Positions 1 through 9,253 are shown, counted from the first letter of the stretch. The stretch: DNA of 19,334 nt from Bacteroidales bacterium (GCA_018432645.1 JAHDSP010000320.1:1-19334), one strand, 5' to 3'. A program made the numbers and translations. The notes: generated by a model not told the origin, from the sequence alone.

Positions 1-843
1 CAATCTTACACCTTGTCTTCCATTAACACTTTCATAAACTGTTTTATCTTTTAAACTATCCCTAATAACAGCTATATCACTAAATTTAACTACTCGCCCA
101 TTTTGAAAACCTACAACAATATCTTTTATTTGATCACTAGAAGTAAATTCTCCTTCGGCAGTTACTTTATATTCCATATCTGTCGTTTTTATAGTACCGA
201 CAGGAAGGTTTAGATTTTCCGCTTGAATAATTCTAGCTAATTGATCTAAAGTAATATTATAAGCTTCTAATTTTTTAGGGTCTATTTCAGCATAAACAAC
301 TCTCTCTGGAGCTCCTCCTACCATTACAGAAGCTACTCCATCGATACGATTGAGATTATTTACTACATTATCTTCTAATAATTTACCTAATCCAGGATAA
401 TTTTGTTGAGCCTCAACACCATAAATCATAATAGGCATTTGAGAAGTAGAAAATTTGAATACAGAGGGACGTTCTACCCCTTCAGGTAAAACATTCATTG
501 CCATATCAATAAAATTTCTAACATCGTTGGCAGCTTCGTTAAGATCAGTACCATATTGTAACAAAACAGTAATGATAGATAAATTATCTCTTGACTGAGA
601 GGTTATTTTATCTAAATCATTTATACCACTGAGCCTATCCTCAAGAGGTTTGGTTATTTTTTCTTCTACATTTTCAGCATCAGCACCTGGATATACAGTT
701 ACTACTGTAATAGCTGGTAAGTCTATTTCTGGGAAAAAATCTATAGCTAAGTTCATTATAGAATAAATACCAAATACAATGATAGCTAAAAAAATCATTG
801 TAGTCGTTACAGGCTTTGATACCGCAGTTTCGTAAATTTTCAT
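1..843 (-). CDS. RND efflux pump inner-membrane subunit (HAE1/AcrB family), N-terminal part, cut by window edge
   Basis: The reading frame starts at an ATG (843-841) and stays open for 281 codons to the left edge, so the gene is partial; full RND pumps are about 1000-1050 residues. The start MKIYETAVSKPVTTTMIFLA gives a cytoplasmic N-terminal helix, then the first membrane span (about residues 12-32). The next stretch, with FFPEIDLPAITVVTVYPGAD and VEEKITKPLEDRLSGI, is the typical start of the HAE1 porter domain, and two later segments (NVVNNLNRIDGVASVMVGG; LPVGTIKTTD) also fit it. The family uses the proton gradient to export drugs, dyes or other amphipathic compounds from the periplasmic side through a TolC channel. 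It lies 24 bp after the adaptor gene, as the last visible gene of the tetR-tolC-adaptor-pump operon. The proton-relay residues of the later spans are outside the window. Substrate cannot be read from this part. Confidence 0.93.
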   Translation of the reverse strand, partial: MKIYETAVSKPVTTTMIFLAIIVFGIYSIMNLAIDFFPEIDLPAITVVTVYPGADAENVEEKITKPLEDRLSGINDLDKITSQSRDNLSIITVLLQYGTDLNEAANDVRNFIDMAMNVLPEGVERPSVFKFSTSQMPIMIYGVEAQQNYPGLGKLLEDNVVNNLNRIDGVASVMVGGAPERVVYAEIDPKKLEAYNITLDQLARIIQAENLNLPVGTIKTTDMEYKVTAEGEFTSSDQIKDIVVGFQNGRVVKFSDIAVIRDSLKDKTVYESVNGRQGVRL

Positions 844-867
844 ATTTTAATTCTTTTATAAAATTTA

Positions 868-1917
868 TTAATTATTTACTAATTTTATTTTTGCACCATC
901 ATATAATTTATCTTGGCCTACTACTACTATCATGTCACCTTCTTTAATATTTGGAGAAATAATTTCAGTATAGTTTTCAAATATCCTACCTCGTTCTACA
1001 AACACTTGTTTGGCAATATTATTCTCAATTTTGAAGATATAAAAATTATTGGTGCCTTGCAATTTTAATACAGCTATTGAAGGGACAGCTAAAGCTTCGG
1101 CTGTACCCATGTCTAAGGTTACTCTAGCAAACATACCTGGACGCAGTATTTCGCTTGGGTTATCAATCTTTATTTCTACTCTATATGTTCTACTAGCTGG
1201 ATCAATAGTAGGGAATATTTTAGATACTTTTCCCTTAAAGGTTTTATCGCCAATTGCATCTACTTTTATATTAGCAGGAGTATTTACCTTTACAACATTA
1301 TAATATCTTTCGGGGACATCTACATATGCTTTTAGGGTGTTTAATTGTTGCAAAGTAATTATAGCGGCCTTACCAGTTCTAGAAGTTGGGGTACCAGAAA
1401 ATAATTCACCTTCTTCGAAATATTTATCTGTAACTACACCACTAAAAGGAGCTTTCAAAAAGACATTTTTCTCTAAAAACTCTACATTATTTTTTGCAAC
1501 ATCATATTGTGTTTTTATTTGATCATACTGTTGTCTAGAGATAGCACCTACTTTCACTAATGAGTCCATTCTTTTATAATCTACTTGTAATTGTGCATAT
1601 TGTAGTCTAGCTTGGTTATACTGAGTGGGATCCATCTGCACTACAAGTTGTCCTGCTTTCACATGATCACCTACATCCACAGTAATGCTCATTATTCTTC
1701 CTGGTGAGGCTGGGGCCAAATCCACTTTATCCCATGCTTCTAAATTAGCAGTATATTCTAAGACATTACTAAGGGTATGTTTTTGTAATGATTCGACCTT
1801 AACAACAAGATCATTATCAGTTTGTTGTTCTTGGTTTTTTTTATTTTGGCCACAACCTGTGATGAGTATAACTCCTAGTCCCATCATGGCCAATAACATG
1901 AATTTTGTAGTTTTCAT
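868..1917 (-). CDS. RND efflux periplasmic adaptor lipoprotein (AcrA/MexA, HlyD-like)
   Basis: A 349-residue membrane fusion protein that should link the RND pump to the TolC channel in the periplasm. The N-terminus is a lipoprotein signal with lipobox I-T-G-C and the modified cysteine at residue 22, so it is probably anchored in a membrane by lipid. After a short polar linker come the first half of the lipoyl-like hairpin (around 65-95, SPGRIMSITVDVGDHVKAG), an alpha-helical hairpin (about 97-150), the second lipoyl half (LKAPFSGVVTDKYFEEGE), then the beta-barrel and membrane-proximal domains to the end. The helical hairpin is short, as in many Bacteroidota adaptors. It starts 9 bp after the tolC-like gene and ends 24 bp before the pump gene, so the three are very likely co-transcribed. 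The family call is firm; the exported compound is unknown. Confidence 0.94.
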   Translation of the reverse strand: MKTTKFMLLAMMGLGVILITGCGQNKKNQEQQTDNDLVVKVESLQKHTLSNVLEYTANLEAWDKVDLAPASPGRIMSITVDVGDHVKAGQLVVQMDPTQYNQARLQYAQLQVDYKRMDSLVKVGAISRQQYDQIKTQYDVAKNNVEFLEKNVFLKAPFSGVVTDKYFEEGELFSGTPTSRTGKAAIITLQQLNTLKAYVDVPERYYNVVKVNTPANIKVDAIGDKTFKGKVSKIFPTIDPASRTYRVEIKIDNPSEILRPGMFARVTLDMGTAEALAVPSIAVLKLQGTNNFYIFKIENNIAKQVFVERGRIFENYTEIISPNIKEGDMIVVVGQDKLYDGAKIKLVNN

Positions 1918-1926
1918 ATTGATTTA

Positions 1927-3270
1927 TTATTTTTGATTATTGTAAATTTTTTCTAATTCATATTTAGCTTGCAAAAGCTCTAAAATAGCTGCTAGATAAT
2001 TGTTTTGTGCTGTTAAATAGTTAGAATTAGCCTGAGTGAGATCTAGGCTAGATGATACTCCCTGCAAATATCTGTTCTCTATATTATCATATATACGTTT
2101 CGATAATTCTATATTTTTCTTTTGTGCAATATAATTGTCATAGGCATTAGATAAAGTATATTTTTGCTGATTTTCTTGCATTTTGAGTTGTTCAGTAACC
2201 ATATCTAAATTGACTTGAGCTTTTTGATATTGTAGTTTAGCTTTACTTATCTGTGCTCCATTCTGTCCACCAGCTAAAATAGGAATTGAAAGAGATAAGC
2301 CAACTATTGACGATGGGAACCATCTCAACTCATTCATTTCATTACCTTGTCCTGCCTTTGAATAAGTGTAAACAGCAGCTATCGTAGGCAAAGCATCAGC
2401 TTTTTCTTTTCTTAAATTCAAAAAAGCAATTTCTTTCTGTTTTTCAACAAGTTGATAATCTATATTTCGATAAACGTCAAAAGAAGTATTTAATAAAGCT
2501 TGTACTTCAGCTTCATTTATCATTTCTGATAATGGTGTTGTTAATTGAAAAAAGACATTAGTATCTAATCCTAATTGAAATCTTAGCATACTATATGAAA
2601 GATCAATATTTCTTTGTAGGGTTCTTTTAGCATTCTCTAAAGATAAAATAGTCAATTCTATTTGATCTACATCAGTAGATTGAGCTACACCCACCTCATA
2701 CATAGCTTTAGTTTGTTCTTTTACTTTTGTCAGATTATTAATATTACTATCAATAATGTTTATATTTTCACTCAATATCAGCGCACTGGCATAAACAGTG
2801 TTTACAGAAGCTATGACCTCTTGTTCAGTTTTTTGATAGTTTTTTGTCATCATATCTTTGCTAACATTAGATAGCTGAATACCAACAATTAACGGAGCAC
2901 TAAATATTACCTGTTGAGCTTGTATGGCCCAGCTCATCTGATATTCCATACCGAATTGCACAGGTATATACTCTCCTGGTTGTCCTATCATTACTCCTGG
3001 CAAAAGAACAGTAGCTAGTTCTAAATTATCAGACCAATTAACACTACCAGTTGCTTTAGGTAAATAATTAGAAATTGTTTCCCATCTACTACGTTTAGCA
3101 ATGATTGTGTCCATTGAGGCGGTTTGCATGCTTTTGTTTTGTTGCAAAGCTATATTTATAGCCTGTTCTAGAGATAATTGCATGGGTGCGTTTTGTCCTG
3201 TTAATGACACTATACCCATAAATAGGCTAAAAATAAATAAAGCTAATTTACTTTTTTTACTCATTTTCAT
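1927..3270 (-). CDS. TolC-family outer-membrane efflux channel
   Basis: A 447-residue protein with a signal peptide (hydrophobic run about residues 8-22, ending near SLTGQ) and two outer-membrane-efflux repeats. The first opens with MQLSLEQAINIALQQNKSMQ, the standard start of the domain. The protein is rich in long helices of the periplasmic tunnel (for example QKAQVNLDMVTEQLKMQENQ and TQANSNYLTAQNNYLAAILE near the end). It should form the trimeric exit duct for the RND pump encoded downstream. The start used here (ATG at 3270) lies 14 bp inside the upstream tetR gene; a second ATG at codon 3 (3264) would shorten that overlap to 8 bp and gives an equally good signal peptide, MSKKSKLALF. I cannot decide between them. 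The overlap suggests translational coupling to the regulator. Confidence 0.93.
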   Translation of the reverse strand: MKMSKKSKLALFIFSLFMGIVSLTGQNAPMQLSLEQAINIALQQNKSMQTASMDTIIAKRSRWETISNYLPKATGSVNWSDNLELATVLLPGVMIGQPGEYIPVQFGMEYQMSWAIQAQQVIFSAPLIVGIQLSNVSKDMMTKNYQKTEQEVIASVNTVYASALILSENINIIDSNINNLTKVKEQTKAMYEVGVAQSTDVDQIELTILSLENAKRTLQRNIDLSYSMLRFQLGLDTNVFFQLTTPLSEMINEAEVQALLNTSFDVYRNIDYQLVEKQKEIAFLNLRKEKADALPTIAAVYTYSKAGQGNEMNELRWFPSSIVGLSLSIPILAGGQNGAQISKAKLQYQKAQVNLDMVTEQLKMQENQQKYTLSNAYDNYIAQKKNIELSKRIYDNIENRYLQGVSSSLDLTQANSNYLTAQNNYLAAILELLQAKYELEKIYNNQK

Positions 3271-3898
3271 ATTTATTCTTTGTTATTCTTTCTTTCAAAT
3301 ATTCTCTACCTTTATCACTTAATAAAGCATTAAGATGAAAAAGATATAATTCTCTTAAAATTTCTTGATTTGAATATTTATTTTCAAAAACTGTTTGCAT
3401 ATTTTCATTGGAAAATTGAGTTATCCACCCTAAATAAAAATAACTAATAATTTCTTCGTTTATATCAGATCTATAAAGTCCCTCTTGCTTGCCTCTGACG
3501 ATGTTTTGCATTATATTTTTTCTTATGTGCTTATAACGAAAATCATCCAGCTTTATTGCTAATTGTGGATAAAATTTATTTAACTCTAACATGAAAATAG
3601 GATTGATATTTTGAGTAATATGAGCTAAATTGTCCATTACATATAATATAGCATCTATAGCTGTATGAAAATCTTGAGGTTTTTTCTTAAAATTATTATC
3701 ACATTCATTATCACTAGCAACTTTTAAGAGATAATCTATGATATATGATAATAATTCTTCTTTATTTTGTGCCCAAGTGTATAATGTTTTTTTAGAAACT
3801 CCAATTTCCCTAGCAATATAATCCATAGTGATATTACGTATACCGTATTTGGTAAACATTTGTGCTATCTTAGGAATATATTCAGCAGGTATTGACAT
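3257..3898 (-). CDS. TetR/AcrR-family transcriptional regulator
   Basis: A 213-residue protein with the usual TetR layout: an N-terminal DNA-binding domain (about residues 8-52) and a helical ligand-binding/dimer domain. The helix-turn-helix is seen in ITMDYIAREIGVSKKTLYTW, followed by AQNKEELL, which is close to the family pattern (DIAKELGISKKTLYxxFxxKEEL). The C-terminal part has no motif I recognise and does not reveal the ligand. It is the first gene of the efflux operon, which overlaps it (tolC-like gene) by 8-14 bp, so the regulator probably represses its own operon and is released by a pump substrate; this is inference from context and family. An inverted repeat of two 10-bp arms lies 42-66 bp upstream of its start and is the best operator candidate. 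Confidence 0.93.
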   Translation of the reverse strand: MSIPAEYIPKIAQMFTKYGIRNITMDYIAREIGVSKKTLYTWAQNKEELLSYIIDYLLKVASDNECDNNFKKKPQDFHTAIDAILYVMDNLAHITQNINPIFMLELNKFYPQLAIKLDDFRYKHIRKNIMQNIVRGKQEGLYRSDINEEIISYFYLGWITQFSNENMQTVFENKYSNQEILRELYLFHLNALLSDKGREYLKERITKNKYENE

Positions 3899-3912
3899 TT
3901 AAAAAATTTTTG

Positions 3913-3920
3913 CAAAATTA
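3913..3920 (-). promoter_or_regulatory. Bacteroidota-type -7 promoter element for the efflux operon
   Basis: On the minus strand this reads TAATTTTG followed by CA, matching TAnnTTTG. It lies 14 bp before the tetR ATG, so transcription would start only a few bases upstream of the start codon. No clear TTG is present at the -33 position, which falls on the edge of the inverted repeat at 3941-3964. Inferred by motif and position only. Confidence 0.5.
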
Positions 3921-3940
3921 TAAAAACAATTACACATAAA

Positions 3941-3964
3941 AAACTTTTTTATTAAAAAAAGTTT
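3941..3964. promoter_or_regulatory. Inverted repeat, candidate operator of the TetR regulator
   Basis: Two perfect 10-bp arms, AAACTTTTTT (3941-3950) and AAAAAAGTTT (3955-3964), are separated by 4 bp. The repeat starts right where the -33 region of the proposed tetR promoter should be, so a bound dimer could block RNA polymerase. TetR-family operators are usually palindromes of about this size. The A/T-rich composition means chance is a real alternative. Confidence 0.35.
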
Positions 3965-3967
3965 CCA

Positions 3968-3977
3968 TAGTATACTA
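3968..3977. repeat. 10-bp perfect palindrome TAGTATACTA
   Basis: The sequence equals its own reverse complement and sits next to the longer inverted repeat at 3941-3964, upstream of tetR. It could be a second regulator half-site or chance in A/T-rich DNA. There is no other support. Confidence 0.22.
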
Positions 3978-4037
3978 ATTGATAAAAAAAACAAATAAAA
4001 AAAATGAAAATATAGCCTTAATAAAAAGGAATTTAGA

Positions 4038-4068
4038 TAAAAAAAGGGGTTAAATATTATTTAACCCC
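4038..4068 (-). terminator. Intrinsic terminator of the receptor-cargo-PorV operon
   Basis: On the minus strand a perfect 10-bp stem (GGGGTTAAAT and ATTTAACCCC, 4068-4059 and 4055-4046) with a 3-nt loop is followed at once by seven T residues. It starts 25 bp after the stop of the PorV-like gene. There is no T-run on the plus-strand side, so it works in one direction only. It is the clearest terminator in the window and separates this operon from the efflux operon. Confidence 0.9.
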
Positions 4069-4093
4069 AAATAATTAAAAAAAATTAGAATTA

Positions 4094-5155
4094 TTAAAAT
4101 AATACCTTAACACCAAATTGATGAGTACCAGAGAAAGGATCAGATAATCTATAAGCATATTCAAATGCCAAAAAAGAAGATTTATCCTTATTTAAAGGAG
4201 CTTGTATAGTAGCACCAAAAGCAGGTCCAGTATAAGCAGTTGCTCTATCATCAGTAGTTGTTATACCTTTTTCATAGCAATATGAACTTCTCACCATAAA
4301 GATATCTTTATAATTATATTCTAATCCAAAAGCGAATTGATCACGTGAGAAAGCATTAGAGATGAAAGAACCACCTAAAGATAGCAAATGATTTTCTACA
4401 TTTTCTTGTAGATGGAAAATATAACCTGCACTAATTAGAAGCTGAGTAGGCAATTCGAAATTTTCTGATCTATGTTCTACAGTCATAGTAACGTCATTAC
4501 CAAAAACATTACCTCTAAAAGAAAAACCGTCACCAGTGAAACGCAGAGCAGGACCTATATTTCTTAGAGCTATACCAAGTCTTATATTTTCATTTGATGA
4601 AGGTATATATTGAATACCAGCATCTATAGCTATACTCGTAGCACCCAAATCAGCAATAGCTTCGTTAATAATTTTAACGCTAGCACCTACGTGAATTGAA
4701 CTAGAAAAAGAATGAGCAAAACTAGCAGTAATATTCAAAAAACTAGGAGTATAATAGCCTATACCACCTTCAGGTTTATCAGGAGTAGTTATCATAATAT
4801 CTCCGAAGCTCATAGTCATAAGTCCAAGAGCGATAACACTGTTTTGTTGTTTGCCTATTTTAGTACTTAATCCAAAAGAATTAATAGTTACACCAGAGCC
4901 TTTAAGCCATTGTGTGTTAGCAAAACCAACATCAATTTTATTAGTAAAAGCTGCACCTGCTGGATTTAAGAATATAGCTTCGAAACCACTAACTTGGCTC
5001 ATATTAGCTAATCCCCAACCAGCACTTCTAGGAAAAGGATTTATCAATAATTCAGAAGCTCCAGCTTCACCGACTCTATCTTCGTTTCCAGCAAACATAA
5101 TCACTGGAAGTATCATTAGGATACTTATTACAAAACTTAATTTATATTTCTTCAT
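4094..5155 (-). CDS. PorV/PorQ-like (FadL-fold) outer-membrane beta-barrel protein
   Basis: A 353-residue protein with a signal peptide (about residues 1-22, ending MFA) and a mature part made of alternating beta strands, ending in a C-terminal phenylalanine (FGVKVLF), as outer-membrane barrels do. The segment after the signal (RVGEAGASELLINPFPRSAG followed by WGLANMSQ and FLNPAGAA) matches the N-terminal pattern of the PorV/PorQ/UPF0164 group, in which an NPAG motif is typical. In known T9SS, PorV is the barrel that collects cargo leaving the translocon and shuttles it to the attachment complex. Here the gene lies 18 bp after the large exported protein and before the terminator, so a dedicated cargo-shuttle role is a reasonable inference. 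It could instead be a general PorV paralogue or a plain porin-like protein; sequence alone does not settle this. Confidence 0.8.
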   Translation of the reverse strand: MKKYKLSFVISILMILPVIMFAGNEDRVGEAGASELLINPFPRSAGWGLANMSQVSGFEAIFLNPAGAAFTNKIDVGFANTQWLKGSGVTINSFGLSTKIGKQQNSVIALGLMTMSFGDIMITTPDKPEGGIGYYTPSFLNITASFAHSFSSSIHVGASVKIINEAIADLGATSIAIDAGIQYIPSSNENIRLGIALRNIGPALRFTGDGFSFRGNVFGNDVTMTVEHRSENFELPTQLLISAGYIFHLQENVENHLLSLGGSFISNAFSRDQFAFGLEYNYKDIFMVRSSYCYEKGITTTDDRATAYTGPAFGATIQAPLNKDKSSFLAFEYAYRLSDPFSGTHQFGVKVLF

Positions 5156-5173
5156 AATTAATAATTTTAAATA

Positions 5174-8100
5174 TTAAAATGCATTTAAGTCAATAGGTCT
5201 AAGAGCTCCGAACCATTTTATAACTTTTTCGCCAACACCTGGAGCTTTAACATGAATAAGATATAAACCACCAGCAATAGGTATTCCCGCATGATTTTTT
5301 AAATCCCAATCTAGGAAAGTAACCTCTGGATCATCTTTAGTATATTGCCTTATCAATTGACCACTAGTAGAATAAATGCTAACAGTACATTTATTAGGCA
5401 AATTAGTAATACGTACTCTATTATCAACTTGGTTTGTTTCGTAAGAGTTCCATGCATAGTATGGATTAGGAACTATATTAATTAGATCTAAAGCATCTTT
5501 AGCAGTTTGTAAATCTCCTTTAACTGTTACAAAATTAGCAGTACTAAATGAATACATTGGATAATTCCCATTTTGAGGATTTGGATTATAATCTGCAGAA
5601 GCAGGTGTAGAGTAAAATTTATCATAAGGACGTTTAACTCTAAATCTAATCCTAACATCATTATCTAGCCAGGGTTCATTTTCTACAGAAAGAGGTATCC
5701 CTACCCACAGAACATTTTGCCATACTCTATTTTTCCTAACTGCATTAGGATCATTTAATTTTTCATAAATCCATTTACCTCCATCATAAGCAGGTGGATA
5801 ATTATCAGTAGTTGTAGTTTTATCACCGTTATGACCTACAATATATACGAAATGTTTACCACCTAATAATAATTGACCAAGATTTGTCATAATTCTACTG
5901 GTAGGATTAAAAATCATATCATTACCATTATCACCTGCTAGCCAGGAATCTTCACCAAAAATGATATTCAATCTTTCACCAGTTTCAATATTAATGGCGT
6001 AACCTGGGAACCACCCCATACCTGTTGGATAATCATAGCTAGGATCTGGATTCCCATTTTTATCAACAGATGTAGCTTTTCTAGGAGTCATTTTAGAAGC
6101 ACCACCTTGAGCTAGAGTAGGATCATCACATGTTTCTATAACAACGCATCGCGTCCATTTACTTTTATCTGGAGTGATTATTAAATCTACACTTGCAAGA
6201 TTAGATAAATCATTAAAAGAAATAAACGAACCCATACCGCCGCCAATAGGATGATCTGCATATGTAGAAACTAATCTGTATGGTGCCCACGTACCACCAA
6301 GAATTTTCTCATAATATTGCTGTGGATCCAACCAAATTTTACCACTACCATAATAATCACTTTCTTCAGGATTATCAACATTATCTAAGGTACCAGAACG
6401 TATCCAATTTAATGGACTAGAACCTTCCTCATCAGGCACACCACTTAACCACCTATGAGTACTATCTTTATATGTCATCGTAGCTTCTATAAATCCATTA
6501 GTAGCATCATCTGTATTACCAGGATACAAGCATTGTTCTATAGTTATGGAGATACCTAAATCTAAAAATAATTGTTCGTTATTAAAATTAATAGCTTTTT
6601 GTGAATTATGCGTACTGATTAAATTACCACTAGGATTATATACTTCTAAGGTCCAACCAATATTACCATTTATAAGCTCAGTTTGGCTAACAGTATTATC
6701 AAATTTTAATGTATATCTAGCATTAACGACATTTAAAGGATCAACAACGCTTACATTTATAGGACCACGTCCAGCTTTATACTTTAATTCAGTAACGTAA
6801 TTATTAGCAAGAATATTATTTTCACTTTCAGAAGTAATATCCAAAATATTAGCACCATTACCTTGCCCTTCTACTCTAGTAATTTCTACTCCATCACCGT
6901 AATTTGCATTAATGACAGTACCGCCATTCTCAGGCTCTGTTATATGAGGTATAGCAGTATAAACTTGGATATTTTTACGTCCCATTAGATATGGTAAAGG
7001 TTGACCATCAATAGATCCTAAAGCACCTGGTATATGAGAATATTTTTTAAACTCATTAAAAGCATAAGCCACTGCCAAATAATAATATTTCTTATTATTT
7101 ACTAATCGTTTATCACCACTAGCAAATTGATCTTCTAATATTCTAAATGAATGTTTGATACCTTCATTAGCACCATTTACTTCTTCTACTGGCATCATAG
7201 CATCTAGATCTTCATTATAATAAAAATTAATTAATCTAGAGACGGAATCTTTAATATCACATTGAGCAACAAGTCTAGCTTTAGTAGCATCATGTATATC
7301 ATTAGCTGTTACAGTAGCATCTTTTACCTGATAAATTTGATATCCTTGAAATCTATATACTGAATCATATCTTTGATCAGGAGGGGTGCCAACAGGAGAC
7401 ACAATAGATGGATCTATTTCAGCATAATCTTCATTAGCATTATTAGAAGTTGGTTTATTAGTAATGAAAAGTATTAATTCTCTATTTAATTCTTGAATAA
7501 CTAAATCAGGAGCATCAGGACCATCAAGAACTTTAAAACAATTCTCAAATAAACGTTGACATTTATCATCAACTTTTCTTAATAATTCTACAGAAGCAAA
7601 AGGACCACCGCTAGTAGCTCTAGCCCAAGGAAGGCCTACAGTTACATAATTTAATGCACCTGGACGTAATGTGAAAGGACCTGCAGACTGCATAAAACGA
7701 CGGTCATTTGGAAGATTGCCTGCTGTTTGCTCAGTCCAATATCTGTCACCATTAGGTGGTACTCCACCAGTTCCCCAATCACAAGGATCAGTATCACCAG
7801 GAAACATAAAATCGCATTCAGGACCATACGCACCAGAAGAAGCATGAGCATTGCCACCATATAGCATTTTAGTATTATCTTTCCAAATACCTTTTAAGAA
7901 ATTATAATATTCAATAGCAAATTCAGGGTCTGTCATGTACTCAGGTACACCAGTAGTATTATTATGGTAAACAAAACGTCTCATACCGAAACGTTCATTA
8001 TCTATAATACCATCACCAAAATTAACACCATTAATACTTTCATCACATATTTGCTCTTGAATCACATTACCATGTTCATCTGTGTAAACATAATATTTGG

Positions 8101-9253
8101 GATTATCTAAGTCATCAGGATCCATATATGGACCTTGGAAAAAGTCAATTCCTACAGCAGGAGGTTGATCGCCATAAGCTTCTATCTGACCTTGTCCATC
8201 TACGGCTAAACCATTATAGCAATAACCTAACCCTCTTTCTACATCACAACCTAAATAATCATCCCTTGCAAAGCCTAGATCTGGGTCTGTCCATAACGAC
8301 ATGTAAGTTTCATAAAGGGTATAAGTAGATCTATTAATAATTTCGAAACTATAAAAAGTCATATTATTGATTTCATCATTAGTAGTGAAAGCAAAAGCTT
8401 GAGCACGAATTTCTAATCCAATCTGCTGACCTTGAGTTTCAGTATGTATATTACCTCTATCATTGAATACCCAAAATAGAGTTTGATCACCTTTGAGTAC
8501 TTGGTCAGCCATTATACCACCATAACTATAACCCCTTTCAGTTTCTAGAGTTGGCAGATTTTGTTTACACAAACTATTATCTATGTCATAATAAGGATAA
8601 TCTCCATCAGCAGGATTATAAAAACCATCTCCATTATTATCAAAGAAAGGAGCTATATATAATGATTGTCCTTTAGTGGGGTCACCATGAGCAGGATAAT
8701 TAAAGAAATATTGAGGTATATCATAAGATAAAATATTACTAGAATCTTCTGCCCACCAGAGTAGAAAATTATCTACATCTTTTCTATAGATTGTCCAGAT
8801 TTTATCCCATCTAGTACATTCATCTGATGATATATAAGCAGTACCATCGAGAGATAAAGGGCCAGGGAAAAAATCTACGCCTACTTGTCTATATCTTTGA
8901 GCAGCCAATTTTAATTGACCATTGACATCTATACCACCGATCCATAGAGCACCAGCGAACATAGAAGTTTTTTTAGAACCCTTAGGAATTTCATACTGAG
9001 CAGTACCACGTCCAGCGCTAGTATTAAGATCCCACCACATATCACCACCACTATTAATACGCGTTCTTACATTATTTATATTTAGCTCAGTATAAAAAGC
9101 TCCTGCTAAACATCCAGCAGCTGCCTCTTTTAATTCATCTGTACTAAGAGTACTTTTATTTTTCCCAGCAGTAGGAACATTTTCAGCCATAATAAGCCCT
9201 ACCAAAAGTGCTAGGATGATTGTTACAAATACTTTTTTTATCATATTATTCAT
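5174..9253 (-). CDS. Large exported protein with T9SS-type C-terminal sorting-like domain, function unknown
   Basis: A 1359-residue protein. The N-terminus is a signal peptide (residues about 1-23, ending LIMA). The region 55-135 (NNVRTRINSGGDMWWDLNTS, then ALWIGGIDVNGQLKLAAQRY and FFPGPL) resembles a conserved N-terminal block I recall from other large Bacteroidota surface proteins. An Asp-rich loop DNNGDGFYNPADGD at 205-218 looks like a calcium-binding loop. The last 100 residues (from NIVPNPYYAWNSYE, through NLPNKCTVSIYSTSGQLIRQ and WDLKNHAGIPIAGGLYLIHV) have the form of the type A T9SS sorting domain: PNP, strand, G-Q-L, W-D-L-N, G-x-Y. Secretion through T9SS to the cell surface is therefore likely. 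I see no catalytic motif and do not recognise a function. An alternative ATG is at codon 4 (9244). It follows the TonB-receptor gene by 9 bp and precedes the PorV-like gene by 18 bp. Confidence 0.85.
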   Translation of the reverse strand: MNNMIKKVFVTIILALLVGLIMAENVPTAGKNKSTLSTDELKEAAAGCLAGAFYTELNINNVRTRINSGGDMWWDLNTSAGRGTAQYEIPKGSKKTSMFAGALWIGGIDVNGQLKLAAQRYRQVGVDFFPGPLSLDGTAYISSDECTRWDKIWTIYRKDVDNFLLWWAEDSSNILSYDIPQYFFNYPAHGDPTKGQSLYIAPFFDNNGDGFYNPADGDYPYYDIDNSLCKQNLPTLETERGYSYGGIMADQVLKGDQTLFWVFNDRGNIHTETQGQQIGLEIRAQAFAFTTNDEINNMTFYSFEIINRSTYTLYETYMSLWTDPDLGFARDDYLGCDVERGLGYCYNGLAVDGQGQIEAYGDQPPAVGIDFFQGPYMDPDDLDNPKYYVYTDEHGNVIQEQICDESINGVNFGDGIIDNERFGMRRFVYHNNTTGVPEYMTDPEFAIEYYNFLKGIWKDNTKMLYGGNAHASSGAYGPECDFMFPGDTDPCDWGTGGVPPNGDRYWTEQTAGNLPNDRRFMQSAGPFTLRPGALNYVTVGLPWARATSGGPFASVELLRKVDDKCQRLFENCFKVLDGPDAPDLVIQELNRELILFITNKPTSNNANEDYAEIDPSIVSPVGTPPDQRYDSVYRFQGYQIYQVKDATVTANDIHDATKARLVAQCDIKDSVSRLINFYYNEDLDAMMPVEEVNGANEGIKHSFRILEDQFASGDKRLVNNKKYYYLAVAYAFNEFKKYSHIPGALGSIDGQPLPYLMGRKNIQVYTAIPHITEPENGGTVINANYGDGVEITRVEGQGNGANILDITSESENNILANNYVTELKYKAGRGPINVSVVDPLNVVNARYTLKFDNTVSQTELINGNIGWTLEVYNPSGNLISTHNSQKAINFNNEQLFLDLGISITIEQCLYPGNTDDATNGFIEATMTYKDSTHRWLSGVPDEEGSSPLNWIRSGTLDNVDNPEESDYYGSGKIWLDPQQYYEKILGGTWAPYRLVSTYADHPIGGGMGSFISFNDLSNLASVDLIITPDKSKWTRCVVIETCDDPTLAQGGASKMTPRKATSVDKNGNPDPSYDYPTGMGWFPGYAINIETGERLNIIFGEDSWLAGDNGNDMIFNPTSRIMTNLGQLLLGGKHFVYIVGHNGDKTTTTDNYPPAYDGGKWIYEKLNDPNAVRKNRVWQNVLWVGIPLSVENEPWLDNDVRIRFRVKRPYDKFYSTPASADYNPNPQNGNYPMYSFSTANFVTVKGDLQTAKDALDLINIVPNPYYAWNSYETNQVDNRVRITNLPNKCTVSIYSTSGQLIRQYTKDDPEVTFLDWDLKNHAGIPIAGGLYLIHVKAPGVGEKVIKWFGALRPIDLNAF

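Noticed and set aside
1049..1303. Plus-strand frames opposite the adaptor, channel, PorV-like and receptor genes (for example 1049-1303, 2662-2874, 4851-5177, 6546-6800)
   Set aside because: All lie antisense to well-supported genes and show no recognisable protein family or start signals.
7651..7860. 69-codon minus-strand frame inside the large exported protein gene
   Set aside because: Out of frame with a gene that has convincing domains at both ends; no protein features of its own beyond chance hydrophobicity.
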